From assembly GCF_015461805.1 (NCBI RefSeq), contig NZ_JACVZE010000002.1, positions 1 to 64,000 on the forward strand: DNA of 64,000 nt, written 5' to 3'. This document shows positions 42,287-53,900 of this stretch, piece after piece (position 1 is the stretch's first letter; every line of letters starts with the position of its first letter). Position numbers and translations under genes: made by a program. The DNA is from Pseudomonas pisciculturae. GTDB lineage: Bacteria; Pseudomonadota; Gammaproteobacteria; Pseudomonadales; Pseudomonadaceae. The notes beneath the pieces are model-generated. The model was not told the DNA's origin. It made no database searches and saw only the letters and a program-made list of their open reading frames with translations.

Positions 42287-43516
42287 ATGAAAATCTACAA
42301 AGTCGGCGGCGCGGTACGTGACCGCTTGCTCGGTATCAAGGTCACCGATATCGACCGCGTTGTCGTGGGTGCGGCGGCCGAAGAGATGCTCGCCAAGGGG
42401 TTCAAACCGGTGGGCGCAGACTTCCCGGTCTTCCTGGACCCGAAAAACGGCGACGAATACGCCCTCGCCCGCACCGAACGCAAGAGCGGCCGGGGTTACG
42501 GCGGCTTTGTATTCCATGCCAGCCCTGAGGTAACGCTGGAAGAAGACCTGATCCGCCGCGACCTGACCATCAATGCCATGGCGGAAGATGACGACGGCAA
42601 CCTGACCGATCCGTACCACGGCCGGCAAGATCTGGAAGCGCGCATTTTGCGTCACGTTTCCCCTGCGTTCGCCGAAGATCCCCTACGAGTACTACGGGTT
42701 GCCCGTTTCGCTGCGCGCTATGCCCCTCTCGGGTTTACCGTTGCGCCGCCAACCCTGGAGCTGATGCGCCAACTCAGCGAATCCGGCGAACTTGAGGCGC
42801 TGACGCCCGAACGCAGCTGGAAAGAAATCTCCCGCGCACTGATGGAAAATCAGCCTCAGGTGTTTATCCAGGTGCTGCGCGATTGCGGCGCCCTGAAAAC
42901 CTTGATGCCGGAAGTCGATGCGCTATTTGGCGTGCCGCAACCCGCAGCCCATCACCCCGAGATCGACACCGGCGTGCATACCCTGAGCGTGCTGGAACAG
43001 GCAGCTCTGCATCAACAACCACTGACCGTACGCTGGGCCTGCCTGCTGCATGATCTGGGCAAAGGCCTGACGCCTGTGGATAAGTTGCCGCAGCATATTG
43101 CCCATGAACACACCGGCTTGAAGCTGGTAAAAGCGGTCAACGAACGCTTTAAGGTGCCAAAAGACTGCCAGGAATTGGCGCTGTTGGTTTGCCAATATCA
43201 CACCCACGGCCATCGCGCCCTGGAGCTGAAAGCCTCGACATTGCTGGAGTTGCTGCAAAGTTTCGACGTGTACCGCCGGCCGCAGCGTTTTGAAGAGTTT
43301 GTGGTCGCCTGCGAAATGGACGCCCGGGGCCGCAAGGGTTTTGAGCAGCGCAGTTATCCACAGGCAGATTATTTACGCAGGGCGGCGCAGGTCGCACGCG
43401 AAGTGGCGGTGGCACCGCTACTGGAGAAAGGCTTCAAAGGCCCGGAGCTGGGGGAAGCGCTCAAGCATGAACGGCTCAAGGCACTGAAAGCCTACAAAGA
43501 ACAACACACGCTGTAG
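42287..43516 (+). CDS. cca: CCA-adding tRNA nucleotidyltransferase with HD domain
   Basis: Adds and repairs the 3' CCA of tRNAs. The 409-residue protein has the class II signature GGAVRD (7-12), the DID metal pair in TDIDRVVVG, the [10 protein letters not shown] motif, and a C-terminal HD phosphohydrolase domain (HDLGKG near 255), which gives the phosphatase and phosphodiesterase activities of the multifunctional E. coli type. The ATG follows the hairpin at 42230-42286 by one base, so its ribosome site is in that hairpin; a separate promoter must lie within or beyond the end of spoVR, or translation depends on read-through. Confidence 0.95.
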   Translation: MKIYKVGGAVRDRLLGIKVTDIDRVVVGAAAEEMLAKGFKPVGADFPVFLDPKNGDEYALARTERKSGRGYGGFVFHASPEVTLEEDLIRRDLTINAMAEDDDGNLTDPYHGRQDLEARILRHVSPAFAEDPLRVLRVARFAARYAPLGFTVAPPTLELMRQLSESGELEALTPERSWKEISRALMENQPQVFIQVLRDCGALKTLMPEVDALFGVPQPAAHHPEIDTGVHTLSVLEQAALHQQPLTVRWACLLHDLGKGLTPVDKLPQHIAHEHTGLKLVKAVNERFKVPKDCQELALLVCQYHTHGHRALELKASTLLELLQSFDVYRRPQRFEEFVVACEMDARGRKGFEQRSYPQADYLRRAAQVAREVAVAPLLEKGFKGPELGEALKHERLKALKAYKEQHTL

Positions 43517-43546
43517 TGTGGCGAGGGAGCTTGCTCCCTCGCCACA
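43517..43546. terminator. Palindromic hairpin between cca and folK
   Basis: TGTGGCGAGGGAGC pairs with GCTCCCTCGCCACA around TT, a 30-base near-perfect palindrome directly after the cca stop and 14 bases from the folK stop. Its form is like a single REP-type unit of P. fluorescens. It can end both converging transcripts. Confidence 0.8.
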
Positions 43547-43559
43547 GAATGCTCAGCGC

Positions 43560-44078
43560 CTACAGAAGCTCATCAGGCGTGAGTTGCTGGCCCTGCCATT
43601 CAAACGCGACAGGCGCCAGCACCTGGTCGATCTGCGCATCTCGCCACAGTTCGGCCAAGGTCTTGCCCGCCTCCGGATGCACGCGCTGTGGGGCCATCAA
43701 CGACAGCGGCCAAAGCACGAAGGCATTCTTGAGGATCTCGGCACGCGGCAGGATCAAACCATCGAAGTTACCCACCAACTCGCCATAGAGCAGCACGTCG
43801 ATATCCAGCGGCAGGCCCTTGCGGTCCGGCGCGTAGCGACCGTTATCGGCCTCGATGAACTTCAATCGACGATCGAGCTCCATCAACGATAAATCGGTGT
43901 AGGCCGATACCACCAGGTTGAAGAACGGCCCGCTCTTGATACCCACCGGTTGGCTTTCAAACACCGCCGAGCAGCGTACATCTGTCAAAAAACTCGCCAA
44001 CGCATCAAGACCGGCGCACAGATGGCTCTCGCGCTCGATATTGCTGCCAAGGCCAAGGTAAACCTGAGTTAGCGACAT
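43560..44078 (-). CDS. folK: 2-amino-4-hydroxy-6-hydroxymethyldihydropteridine diphosphokinase
   Basis: Pyrophosphokinase of folate synthesis (HPPK). The 172-residue protein has GLGSNIERESHL at the start, ESQPVG, and the metal/ATP motif DIDVLLYGE. It overlaps the 3' end of folB by 10 bases, so the two are coupled. Confidence 0.93.
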   Translation of the reverse strand: MSLTQVYLGLGSNIERESHLCAGLDALASFLTDVRCSAVFESQPVGIKSGPFFNLVVSAYTDLSLMELDRRLKFIEADNGRYAPDRKGLPLDIDVLLYGELVGNFDGLILPRAEILKNAFVLWPLSLMAPQRVHPEAGKTLAELWRDAQIDQVLAPVAFEWQGQQLTPDELL

Positions 44079-44422
44079 CCGCGCTCGATCTCCACGCCCA
44101 CGCCCTTTGCAGCCGGTACGGCACCGGGCTTGGTCAACTTGAGGTGCAGCCAGGGAATCTGGAATTCGCTCATCAACACTTCGGCCAGACGCTCGGCGAA
44201 CGTTTCCACCAACTGGTACTGGGATTGCTCGGCAAAGGCCTGGATACGCGCCGACACACTGGCGTAATCCAGTGCCAGGGTCAGGTCGTCACCGGCCGCA
44301 GCCGGGCGGTTGTCCCAGGCGAAGCTCAGGTCCAGGCGCAGGCATTGGCGGATTCCGCGCTCCCAGTCGTAGGCCCCGATTACGGTGTCGACTTCCAGGC
44401 CTTCGATAAACACTCTGTCCAA
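44069..44422 (-). CDS. folB: Dihydroneopterin aldolase
   Basis: Makes 6-hydroxymethyldihydropterin, the substrate of FolK. The 117-residue product begins [22 protein letters not shown] and keeps the conserved [10 protein letters not shown] and [20 protein letters not shown] motifs. The start is a TTG at 44422, with GGAG about 8 bases upstream; the frame to 44446 adds a cysteine-rich stretch that is not family-like. It is divergent from plsY by 74 bases. Confidence 0.92.
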   Translation of the reverse strand: MDRVFIEGLEVDTVIGAYDWERGIRQCLRLDLSFAWDNRPAAAGDDLTLALDYASVSARIQAFAEQSQYQLVETFAERLAEVLMSEFQIPWLHLKLTKPGAVPAAKGVGVEIERGCR

Positions 44423-44439
44423 GCACTCTTCTCCGCAGC

Positions 44440-44468
44440 ACGACAAGGGCGCGATGCCCCGTTAGAAT
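44440..44468 (+). promoter_or_regulatory. Candidate plsY promoter
   Basis: ACGACA (44440-44445), 17-base spacer, TAGAAT (44463-44468), 28 bases upstream of the plsY ATG. Match to consensus is four and five of six bases. Confidence 0.4.
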
Positions 44469-44496
44469 CAGGGCGTCCTCGCCCGGAATAGTTAGC

Positions 44497-45066
44497 ATGT
44501 TTTGGTTACTGGCGACTCTCGCCTACCTGCTCGGCTCGCTGTCCTTCGCCATTTTGCTCAGCCGCCTGACGGGAAACCCCGACCCGCGAATGAGTGGCTC
44601 AGGCAATGCCGGCGCCACCAATATGTTGCGCCTGGCTGGCAAGAAACTCGCCGTACTGACGCTGCTGGGCGATGTGTGCAAGGGCCTGCTGCCCGTGCTT
44701 ATCGCCAGCCTCGCCGGCCTTACCCTGCAACAACAGGCCTGGGTTGGCGTGTGCGCCGTCCTCGGCCATTTGTTCCCCTTGTACTTCCGCTTTCGCGGTG
44801 GCAAGGGTGTCGCCACGGCGGCTGGCATGCTGCTGGGCATCTACCCACCGGCTGCGCTGCTGGCCGTGCTCGCCTGGCTGCTGACGTTCTACCTGACCCG
44901 CACCAGCTCGCTCGCCGCGTTGATCGCCACCCCACTGACCCTGCCACTGCTGGCTTGGCAGGAGCCAGCGGCGCTGTTGCCGATGAGCGTGTTGACTCTG
45001 CTGATCGTCTGGCGCCACCGGGGCAATTTACGCGACCTGTTTGCCGGGCGCGAACGGCATTTTTAA
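44497..45066 (+). CDS. plsY: Acyl-phosphate:glycerol-3-phosphate acyltransferase PlsY
   Basis: Inner-membrane enzyme that starts phospholipid synthesis using acyl-phosphate from PlsX. The 189-residue protein has five hydrophobic segments and the three conserved motifs [11 protein letters not shown] (about 32-42), [10 protein letters not shown] (about 98-107) and a late proline/threonine motif. It converges on tsaD with no clear terminator in the 43 bases between them. Confidence 0.94.
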   Translation: MFWLLATLAYLLGSLSFAILLSRLTGNPDPRMSGSGNAGATNMLRLAGKKLAVLTLLGDVCKGLLPVLIASLAGLTLQQQAWVGVCAVLGHLFPLYFRFRGGKGVATAAGMLLGIYPPAALLAVLAWLLTFYLTRTSSLAALIATPLTLPLLAWQEPAALLPMSVLTLLIVWRHRGNLRDLFAGRERHF

Positions 45067-45109
45067 ATACCGGCGATGAGCCCGGCTCACGTTGCGGCCC
45101 TACAACGGC

Positions 45110-46135
45110 TCACAACGGCGACAACTGCTCCATCGGCCAGCGTGCCTGCACGCTGATCGCCAAGCTTTCATGTTGCCCGGCCTGCAAGCGCTGGCAACCG
45201 GCGTAGGCGATCATCGCGCCATTGTCGGTGCAGAACTCGGGGCGTGCGTAGAACACATCGCCCTTCATGTCACCGAGCATTTTTTCCAACGAAGCACGCA
45301 AAGCCTTGTTGGCGCTGACGCCGCCTGCGATCACCAAGCGCTTCATGCCGGCCTGTTTCAAGGCCCGCTTGCACTTGATGGTCAAAGTCTCCACCACGGC
45401 CTGCTGGAACGCCAGCGCGATGTCGCAACGGGCTTGCTGGCTGTCGTCCCCGGCGCTGACGCTGTGCTGCCACGTGTTCAACGCGGAGGTTTTCAAGCCG
45501 CTGAAGCTGAACATCAGGCCTGGGCGATCACACATCGGGCGCGGGAACGTGTAGCGACCGGCCACGCCCTGTTCGGCGAGACGGGCGATTTCCGGACCGC
45601 CGGGGTAATTGAGGCCCATCATCTTCGCAGTCTTGTCGAAAGCTTCGCCGGCGGCGTCGTCCAGAGACTCACCCAACAGGGTGTATTGGCCGATGCCATC
45701 CACCTGAACCAGTTGCGTATGACCGCCAGAAACCAACAAAGCGACGAACGGGAACTCTGGTGGGGTCTTTTCCAACATGGGCGCCAGCAAATGGCCTTCC
45801 ATGTGGTGCACACCGAGGGCCGGGATGCCCCACGCAAATGCCAATGCCTGGGCGCAAGAAGCCCCAACCAGCAGGGCTCCGACCAATCCGGGGCCGGCGG
45901 TATAAGCGATCGCGTCGATCTCGGTCGGCACGCAGCCGGCCTCATCCAACACCTGACGAATCAGGGGCAGCATGCGTTTGACGTGATCACGGCTGGCCAG
46001 CTCCGGCACAACACCGCCATACGCACGGTGCAGGTCGATCTGACTGAACAGTGCATCGGCCAAAAGCCCGCGTTCACTGTCGTAAAGTGCGACACCGGTT
46101 TCGTCGCAGGAGGTTTCAAGTCCCAGTACTAGCAT
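45110..46135 (-). CDS. tsaD: tRNA N6-adenosine threonylcarbamoyltransferase TsaD
   Basis: Catalytic subunit for the t6A37 modification of ANN-decoding tRNAs, formerly Gcp. The 341-residue protein has the metal-binding HHMEGH (about 110-115), LVSGGHTQL, and [10 protein letters not shown]. It is divergent from rpsU. A TATTAT box on the minus strand (46174-46179) is a possible -10. Confidence 0.95.
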   Translation of the reverse strand: MLVLGLETSCDETGVALYDSERGLLADALFSQIDLHRAYGGVVPELASRDHVKRMLPLIRQVLDEAGCVPTEIDAIAYTAGPGLVGALLVGASCAQALAFAWGIPALGVHHMEGHLLAPMLEKTPPEFPFVALLVSGGHTQLVQVDGIGQYTLLGESLDDAAGEAFDKTAKMMGLNYPGGPEIARLAEQGVAGRYTFPRPMCDRPGLMFSFSGLKTSALNTWQHSVSAGDDSQQARCDIALAFQQAVVETLTIKCKRALKQAGMKRLVIAGGVSANKALRASLEKMLGDMKGDVFYARPEFCTDNGAMIAYAGCQRLQAGQHESLAISVQARWPMEQLSPL

Positions 46136-46222
46136 GGGTTTGCGCCTTGTAGAGGCTAGATTCGAAGGCGCGCATAATAGTCGCCGCTCCCCCTCCCGAC
46201 TAGCGGTTTTCGATCAGAGGCT

Positions 46223-46251
46223 TTGCATTCCGGTCAATGAGGGGTTAACAT
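46223..46251 (+). promoter_or_regulatory. Candidate rpsU promoter
   Basis: TTGCAT (46223-46228), 17-base spacer, TAACAT (46246-46251), about 87 bases upstream of rpsU. Four of six consensus bases match in each box. Confidence 0.35.
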
Positions 46252-46337
46252 CCGCAACCCTTAAAAACCGACGACCTCAGCCGCGAATTTCTTGCGACGA
46301 GAACGTTGATCCCGGTAATGAAAGAAGGTAGCTCTGG

Positions 46338-46553
46338 ATGCCAGCCGTCAAAGTTAAAGAGAACGAACCCTTCGACGTAGCTCTGCGTCGTTTCAAGCGC
46401 TCCTGCGAAAAAGCCGGTGTACTGGCTGAAGTTCGTAGCCGCGAATTTTACGAGAAGCCAACTTCTGAGCGTAAGCGCAAAGCAGCAGCCGCTGTTAAGC
46501 GTCACGCGAAGAAAGTTCAGCGCGAACAGCGCCGCGCCGTTCGTCTGTACTAA
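46338..46553 (+). CDS. rpsU: 30S ribosomal protein S21
   Basis: Small-subunit ribosomal protein needed for initiation with natural mRNAs. The 71-residue basic product matches the family length ([20 protein letters not shown], lysine/arginine-rich C-terminus). It heads the conserved rpsU-dnaG-rpoD block. A GC-rich hairpin follows the stop and may reduce read-through into dnaG. Confidence 0.97.
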
Positions 46554-46578
46554 TACACAGACGTTCGTAGCAAGCTTC

Positions 46579-46612
46579 TGCCAAGCCCGGCCCTCAGCCG
46601 GGCTGTTGGCAT
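46579..46612 (+). terminator. Attenuator-like hairpin after rpsU
   Basis: GCCAAGCCCGGC pairs with GCCGGGCTGTTGGC (one bulge) around CCTCA. No T run follows, so it should stop only part of transcription. This fits the macromolecular synthesis operon, where rpsU is made in excess of dnaG. Confidence 0.55.
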
Positions 46613-46914
46613 TTGCGGATATCGCTTGATGCTTCACTGTTGACGCCGCACATGCGACCGATACAACTGCTTCACACGTCAGGACTGGCTCTTTTGCCAG
46701 CGTGCACGTCTCTTCTGACGAGCCTACCAAGGCTACTGACGAGCACACCCCCCTTTTCTTCCATGCCAAAGACTGACCAGAAACTAACGTCAGTGAATGT
46801 TCGGCAGATACACTTCAATGCAACCCAAGCAGACGATTGATGGTCGAGCCCTACGACACGTTGGCTTGAGCACTTCACGGGCCCTCATTTACACGCAGTG
46901 ATGACGAGAACGCC
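46613..46914. other. Non-coding gap between rpsU and dnaG
   Basis: About 300 bases after the rpsU hairpin. The only open frames are short and have no ribosome site or family likeness. A possible internal promoter is TTGACG (46640-46645), 16-base spacer, TACAAC (46662-46667). I see no LexA-type CTGT-N8-ACAG box such as E. coli has in this operon. Confidence 0.4.
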
Positions 46915-48888
46915 ATGGCCGGGCTTATTCCCCAGAGCTTTATTGACGACCTTCTGAACCGCACCGACATCGTCGATGTTGTCAGCTCGCGCGTGCAGCT
47001 GAAAAAAGCCGGCAAGAACTACACCGCCTGCTGCCCATTCCACAAAGAAAAAACCCCGTCGTTCAGCGTCAGCCCCGATAAGCAGTTCTATTACTGCTTC
47101 GGCTGCGGCGCGGGCGGCAATGCCCTCGGCTTCCTGATGGACCACGACAACCTGGACTTCCCCCAGGCTGTCGAAGACCTGGCCAAAGCCGCTGGCATGG
47201 AAATCCCCCGCGAAGAAAGTGGCCGCCCGCACAAACCGCGACAGCCTACTGATTCGCCGCTGTACCCGCTGCTGACAGCCGCTGCCGACTTTTACCGTCA
47301 GGCGCTTAAAAGCCATCCGCAGCGCAAAGCCGCCGTCGATTACCTCAAGGGCCGAGGCCTTACTGGGGAAATCGCCCGCGACTTCGGCCTCGGCTTCGCG
47401 CCGCCTGGCTGGGACAATCTCTACAAGCACCTGAGCAGCGACACCCTGCAGCAAAAAGCCATGATCGACGCTGGCCTGTTGGTGGAAAACGCCGAGACCG
47501 GCAAGCGCTACGACCGCTTTCGCGACCGGGTGATGTTCCCGATACGCGACAGCCGCGGCCGCATCATTGCCTTCGGTGGCCGCGTGCTGGGGGACGATAA
47601 ACCCAAGTACCTGAACTCCCCGGAAACCCCGGTGTTCCACAAGGGCCAGGAACTCTACGGGCTGTTCGAAGCACGCAAAAACAATCGCAACCTCGATGAA
47701 ATCATCGTGGTTGAGGGCTACATGGACGTGATCGCGCTAGCCCAACAAGGCTTGCGCAACGCCGTAGCCACGCTGGGTACAGCCACCAGCGAAGAACATT
47801 TGAAGCGTCTGTTCCGCGTGGTGCCGAGCGTGCTGTTCTGCTTCGACGGCGACCAAGCCGGCCGCAACGCTGCATGGCGCGCCCTCGAAGCCACGCTATC
47901 GAGCCTGCAGGACGGGCGTCGCGCGCGCTTCCTGTTCCTGCCCGAAGGCGAAGACCCGGACACCCTGGTGCGCTCCGAAGGCACCGACGCGTTCCGTGCG
48001 CGCATTAACCAACATGCGCAGCCGCTGGCCGATTATTTCTTCCAGCAACTGACCGAAGAAGCCGACCCGCGCTCCCTCGAAGGCAAGGCCCACATGGCCA
48101 CCCTCGCGGCACCGCTGATCGACAAAGTGCCAGGCGCCAATTTGCGCACCCTGATGCGCCAGCGCTTGCTGGAAATCACCGGCCTGAGTGGCGAAGCGGT
48201 CAGCCAGCTGGTGCACAGCGCACCGCAGGATGCGCCGCCACCGGCCTACGACCCAGGCATGGATTACGACGCCATGCCGGACTATTCCGACTTCCACCAA
48301 CCGCAGGAGGCCTACGCCCCCCAGCAAGAGTGGACACCGAAAAAGCCCGGCGCCGGCGGCAAGCAATGGGATAAGAAACCCTGGAGCAAGAACGGCAAGC
48401 GCGGTGACCGCGATGAGGCATACGCCCCGCGCACGCCGGTCGCCGTAGAAGCACCAACGCTGATTGCCCTGCGCACACTTATCCATCACCCGCAATTGGC
48501 GGGCAAGGTTGAAAGCGCCGATCATTTTGCCAACGAGAGCAATACTTATGCACAGGTGCTGATCGCGCTGATCGAAGCCGTGCAGAAAAATCCTAAGCTA
48601 AACTCTATTCAGCTCATGGCTCGCTGGCATGGCACCGAACAAGGCCGATTGTTGAAAGCACTCGCAGAAAAGGAGTGGCTAATTGACGGCGATAACCTTG
48701 AACAACAGTTTTTAGACACCATTACTAGGTTATCAGCGGGTCAGCACACGCAGACCCTCGATGAGCTCATTAAGAGAGCAAGGCAGCCGGGATTAACGGC
48801 TGAAGAGCAAATTCAGATAGCAAAACAGATGCGCGACCTCTTAAAACAGAATGTTTCCGCATCAAACCCGACCTCAGCTGGCGTGTGA
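46915..48888 (+). CDS. dnaG: DNA primase
   Basis: Makes RNA primers for replication. The 657-residue protein has an N-terminal zinc-binding domain (CCPFHKEKTPSF to YCFGCGAGGN, about 38-68), the RNA polymerase domain, the TOPRIM motifs VVEGYMDVIAL and FDGDQAGRNAA, a low-complexity proline/lysine linker (about 440-500), and the C-terminal DnaB-interaction domain. It lies between rpsU and rpoD as in most gammaproteobacteria. Confidence 0.96.
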   Translation: MAGLIPQSFIDDLLNRTDIVDVVSSRVQLKKAGKNYTACCPFHKEKTPSFSVSPDKQFYYCFGCGAGGNALGFLMDHDNLDFPQAVEDLAKAAGMEIPREESGRPHKPRQPTDSPLYPLLTAAADFYRQALKSHPQRKAAVDYLKGRGLTGEIARDFGLGFAPPGWDNLYKHLSSDTLQQKAMIDAGLLVENAETGKRYDRFRDRVMFPIRDSRGRIIAFGGRVLGDDKPKYLNSPETPVFHKGQELYGLFEARKNNRNLDEIIVVEGYMDVIALAQQGLRNAVATLGTATSEEHLKRLFRVVPSVLFCFDGDQAGRNAAWRALEATLSSLQDGRRARFLFLPEGEDPDTLVRSEGTDAFRARINQHAQPLADYFFQQLTEEADPRSLEGKAHMATLAAPLIDKVPGANLRTLMRQRLLEITGLSGEAVSQLVHSAPQDAPPPAYDPGMDYDAMPDYSDFHQPQEAYAPQQEWTPKKPGAGGKQWDKKPWSKNGKRGDRDEAYAPRTPVAVEAPTLIALRTLIHHPQLAGKVESADHFANESNTYAQVLIALIEAVQKNPKLNSIQLMARWHGTEQGRLLKALAEKEWLIDGDNLEQQFLDTITRLSAGQHTQTLDELIKRARQPGLTAEEQIQIAKQMRDLLKQNVSASNPTSAGV

Positions 48889-48902
48889 GGTCATAGCTCG
48901 GG

Positions 48903-48908
48903 TATAAT
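48903..48908 (+). promoter_or_regulatory. Possible rpoD promoter -10 box
   Basis: TATAAT lies 48 bases upstream of the rpoD ATG in the 67-base dnaG-rpoD gap. No good -35 box stands at the right distance, so this is only a candidate for an internal promoter. Confidence 0.35.
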
Positions 48909-48955
48909 CCTCGGCTTGTTTTTTGCCCGCCAAGACCTTCAGTGGATAGGGTGTT

Positions 48956-50806
<1,851 letters not shown>

Positions 50807-50812
50807 TAACAG

Positions 50813-50838
50813 AACCCCCGGCCCAGGCCGGGGGTTTT
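50813..50838 (+). terminator. rpoD terminator
   Basis: AACCCCCGGC pairs with GCCGGGGGTT around CCAG and ends in TTTT, 6 bases past the rpoD stop. Confidence 0.92.
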
Positions 50839-50944
50839 GCTTTCTATAGACGGCTTTTTTCCATAGATAAACCTCCCCGCAATACCCCTCCCCCGCAATG
50901 CCCGTCTACACTCGAACCATTCCCCGTGCCATAACGAGACCGTT

Positions 50945-53900
50945 ATGCCCAGATTGCCGACTGTGTTGCTGCTGTCGCTGCTGACCTGGACCGCAACGGC
51001 TGGCGCGTTGACGCTTTCTGATGATGAGCGTGCCTGGCTGTCGGACCATCAGGAGCTGCGGCTGGGAGTGGATGCGTCTTGGCCACCCTTCGAATACCGT
51101 GACGAAAATGGCCGCTACCAAGGCCTGGCAGCCGATTACGTGCGCCTGATCCAGGATCGCCTGGGTGTCAGGATCAAGCTGATAGAGCCACCCAGTTGGG
51201 GGGCTGTGCTGGAACTCGCCCGCACCAACCAGCTCGATCTTATCTCTAGCATCATGTCGACGCCCGAACGGCAGAATTATCTAGCATTCACGCGCCCTTA
51301 CATTGACTTCCCAATGGTCATTCTTGCCCACGAAGGTGGCCCACGACCGCGAAACCTCAAGGACCTTTACGGTCTTAAAATCGCGGTGGTAGAGAACTAC
51401 GCCCCCCACGAACTGCTGCGCACCCACCACCCAGATCTCAATCTGGTCGCCCTGCCCAACGTCAGCTCAACGTTGCAGGCCCTGGCAACCGGCGAAGTGG
51501 ACGCCGTGGTCAGCGACCTGGCCTCCAGTGTCTGGAGCCTGCGCGAACTGAAGCTGGATGGCCTGTACGTCAGTGGCGAAACGCCGTATCGCTATCAATT
51601 GGCGATGGGCGTGCCGCGTGATGACAAGATGCTGGTGGGCATACTCGATAAAGTCCTCGCCGACCTCAGCCCGGATGAAACCAGCGCCATTCAGCAACAT
51701 TGGGTCGGCAGCTTCACCGATAACCGCACGTTCTGGACAGACCTGCTGCTATACGGGCTGCCCGCCGTACTGCTGTTGGTCACCGTATTGGCCATCGTGA
51801 TTCGGATCAATCGTCGCCTCAGCTCAGAAATTTCCCGCAGGGTCGCCCTGGAGCAGGAACTGCGCAGCAGCGAATACCACTACCGCGGCCTGGTGGAGAG
51901 CCTGTCCGCCATCGCTTGGGAGTCCAACGTCACCGACTTCACCTACAGCTACGTGTCACCCCACGCCGAAGAACTACTGGGCTACCCCCGGGCCCATTGG
52001 CTGATCCCCGGGTTTTGGCGCAACATCATCCACCCTGCCGACCTCACCCGCACCGAAGCCTTTTGCATGCGCGAAACCCGCGCCAATCGCGACCACAGCG
52101 TCGACTACCGGGTAATCACCGCTGACGGCCGCTGCCTGTGGGTACGGGACATCGTCAGCTTGATCGAGCACGGGCATGAGCCGGTGCTGCGCGGTCTGAT
52201 GATCGACATTAGCGAAGCCAAACGTACAGAAGAAGCCCTGCAACTGTCCGAGCAGAAGTTTGCCTCGGTGTTCCAGCAATGCCCCGACATCCTGGTGATC
52301 GCACGGCTGTCCGACGGCTGCCTGCTGGAGGTCAACAAGGCGTTTGAAGATCAGGTTGGCCTGCGCGCCGAAGATGTCGTCGGCAAAACGGGCACTGAGT
52401 TGAACATCTGGGGGATCAAAGGTATTGGCCCGGATTTGCTGCAACGCGTACAGACGTCCAGCATTCGCAACCTGGAGATGCCTTTTCTGCGCAGCAACGG
52501 CCAAGCCTTTACCGGCCTGATTTCCGCCGAGCCGTTCCAACTCGACACTATTGAAGCCATCGTAGTGGTGGTGCGCGATATCTCCCAGCTCAAGGAAACC
52601 CAGCAGCAGCTGCAAACCTCCGAAGAAAAATTCGCCAAGGCCTTCCATGCCTCTCCGGACGGTTTGCTGCTGAGCCGCCAGAGTGATGGCCTGCTGATAG
52701 AAGTGAACGATGGCTTCAGCCGTATAACCGGCTTCACCAGTGCAACCTCCCTCGACCAATCGGCGTTGGACCTGGGCATCTGGGTCGACCTCAACGAACG
52801 CAAACACATGCTGGAGCTGATGCAGCGCGATGGCTTCGTTCGCGACTTCATCTGCCATATCCGCCGCAGTGATGGGCAAATTCGGCTCTGTGAACTGTCC
52901 AGCCGCCCACTGCCTATTGGCGATGACGACTGCATGCTGACCATCGCCCGTGATATCACCGAACGCCAGTTAATGCAGGAAAAACTGCAACAGGCCGCCA
53001 CCGTATTCGAAAGCACCGCCGAAGGCGTGCTGATCACCGACACCCGGCAGAACATCAGCGCCGTCAACCGCGCCTTCAGCGAGATCACCGGCTACAGCGA
53101 AGCCGAAGCCCTCGGCCATACGCCGCGTCTGTTGGCCTCCGGGCTGCATGACAGCGCGTTCTACGCAGCGATGTGGCATCAGTTGACGGCCCAAGGGCAC
53201 TGGCAGGGCGAGATCTCCAACCGGCGTAAAAACGGTGAGTTGTACCCTAGCTGGCTGACCATCAGCGCCGTGCGCAATCGCGAGCAACTGATCACCCACT
53301 TCGTGGCCGTATTTGCCGACATCTCCAGCCTCAAGCTGGCCCAGGCTCGCCTCGACTATCAAGCGCACCACGACCCGCTGACCGGCCTGCCCAACCGCAC
53401 ACTGTTCGAAAGCCGCCTGCAATCGGCCCTCAACGGCCACCAGGAAACCGGCAAACAGGGTGCCGTCTTGTTTCTCGACCTGGACCGCTTCAAACACATC
53501 AACGACAGCCTTGGTCATCCGATTGGCGACCTATTGCTCAAAGACATCGCCGTGCGCCTCAAGGAACAATTGCGCGACATCGACACCGTGGCGCGCCTGG
53601 GTGGCGACGAGTTCATCATCCTACTCCCGGGCCTGCAACATGCCGGCGACGCTCAACACCTGGCGAACAAACTGCTGGCCTGCTTCACCCCGCCGTTCCA
53701 GGCGGGCGAGCATGAGTTCTTCATCAGCGCCAGCATCGGCACCAGCCTCTACCCCCAGGACGGTACCGACGTCGCCACCCTGGTCAAGAACGCCGATGCC
53801 GCGATGTACCGCTCCAAAGCCAAGGGCCGCAACCGGGTCGAATGCTACACCCAAGACCTCACCGCCCAGGCCAACGAGCGCGTGGCGCTGGAACATGAAC

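Noticed and set aside
46613..46840. Small open frame of 75 codons between rpsU and dnaG
   Set aside because: No Shine-Dalgarno, no family-like sequence, and the region is the known regulatory gap of this operon.
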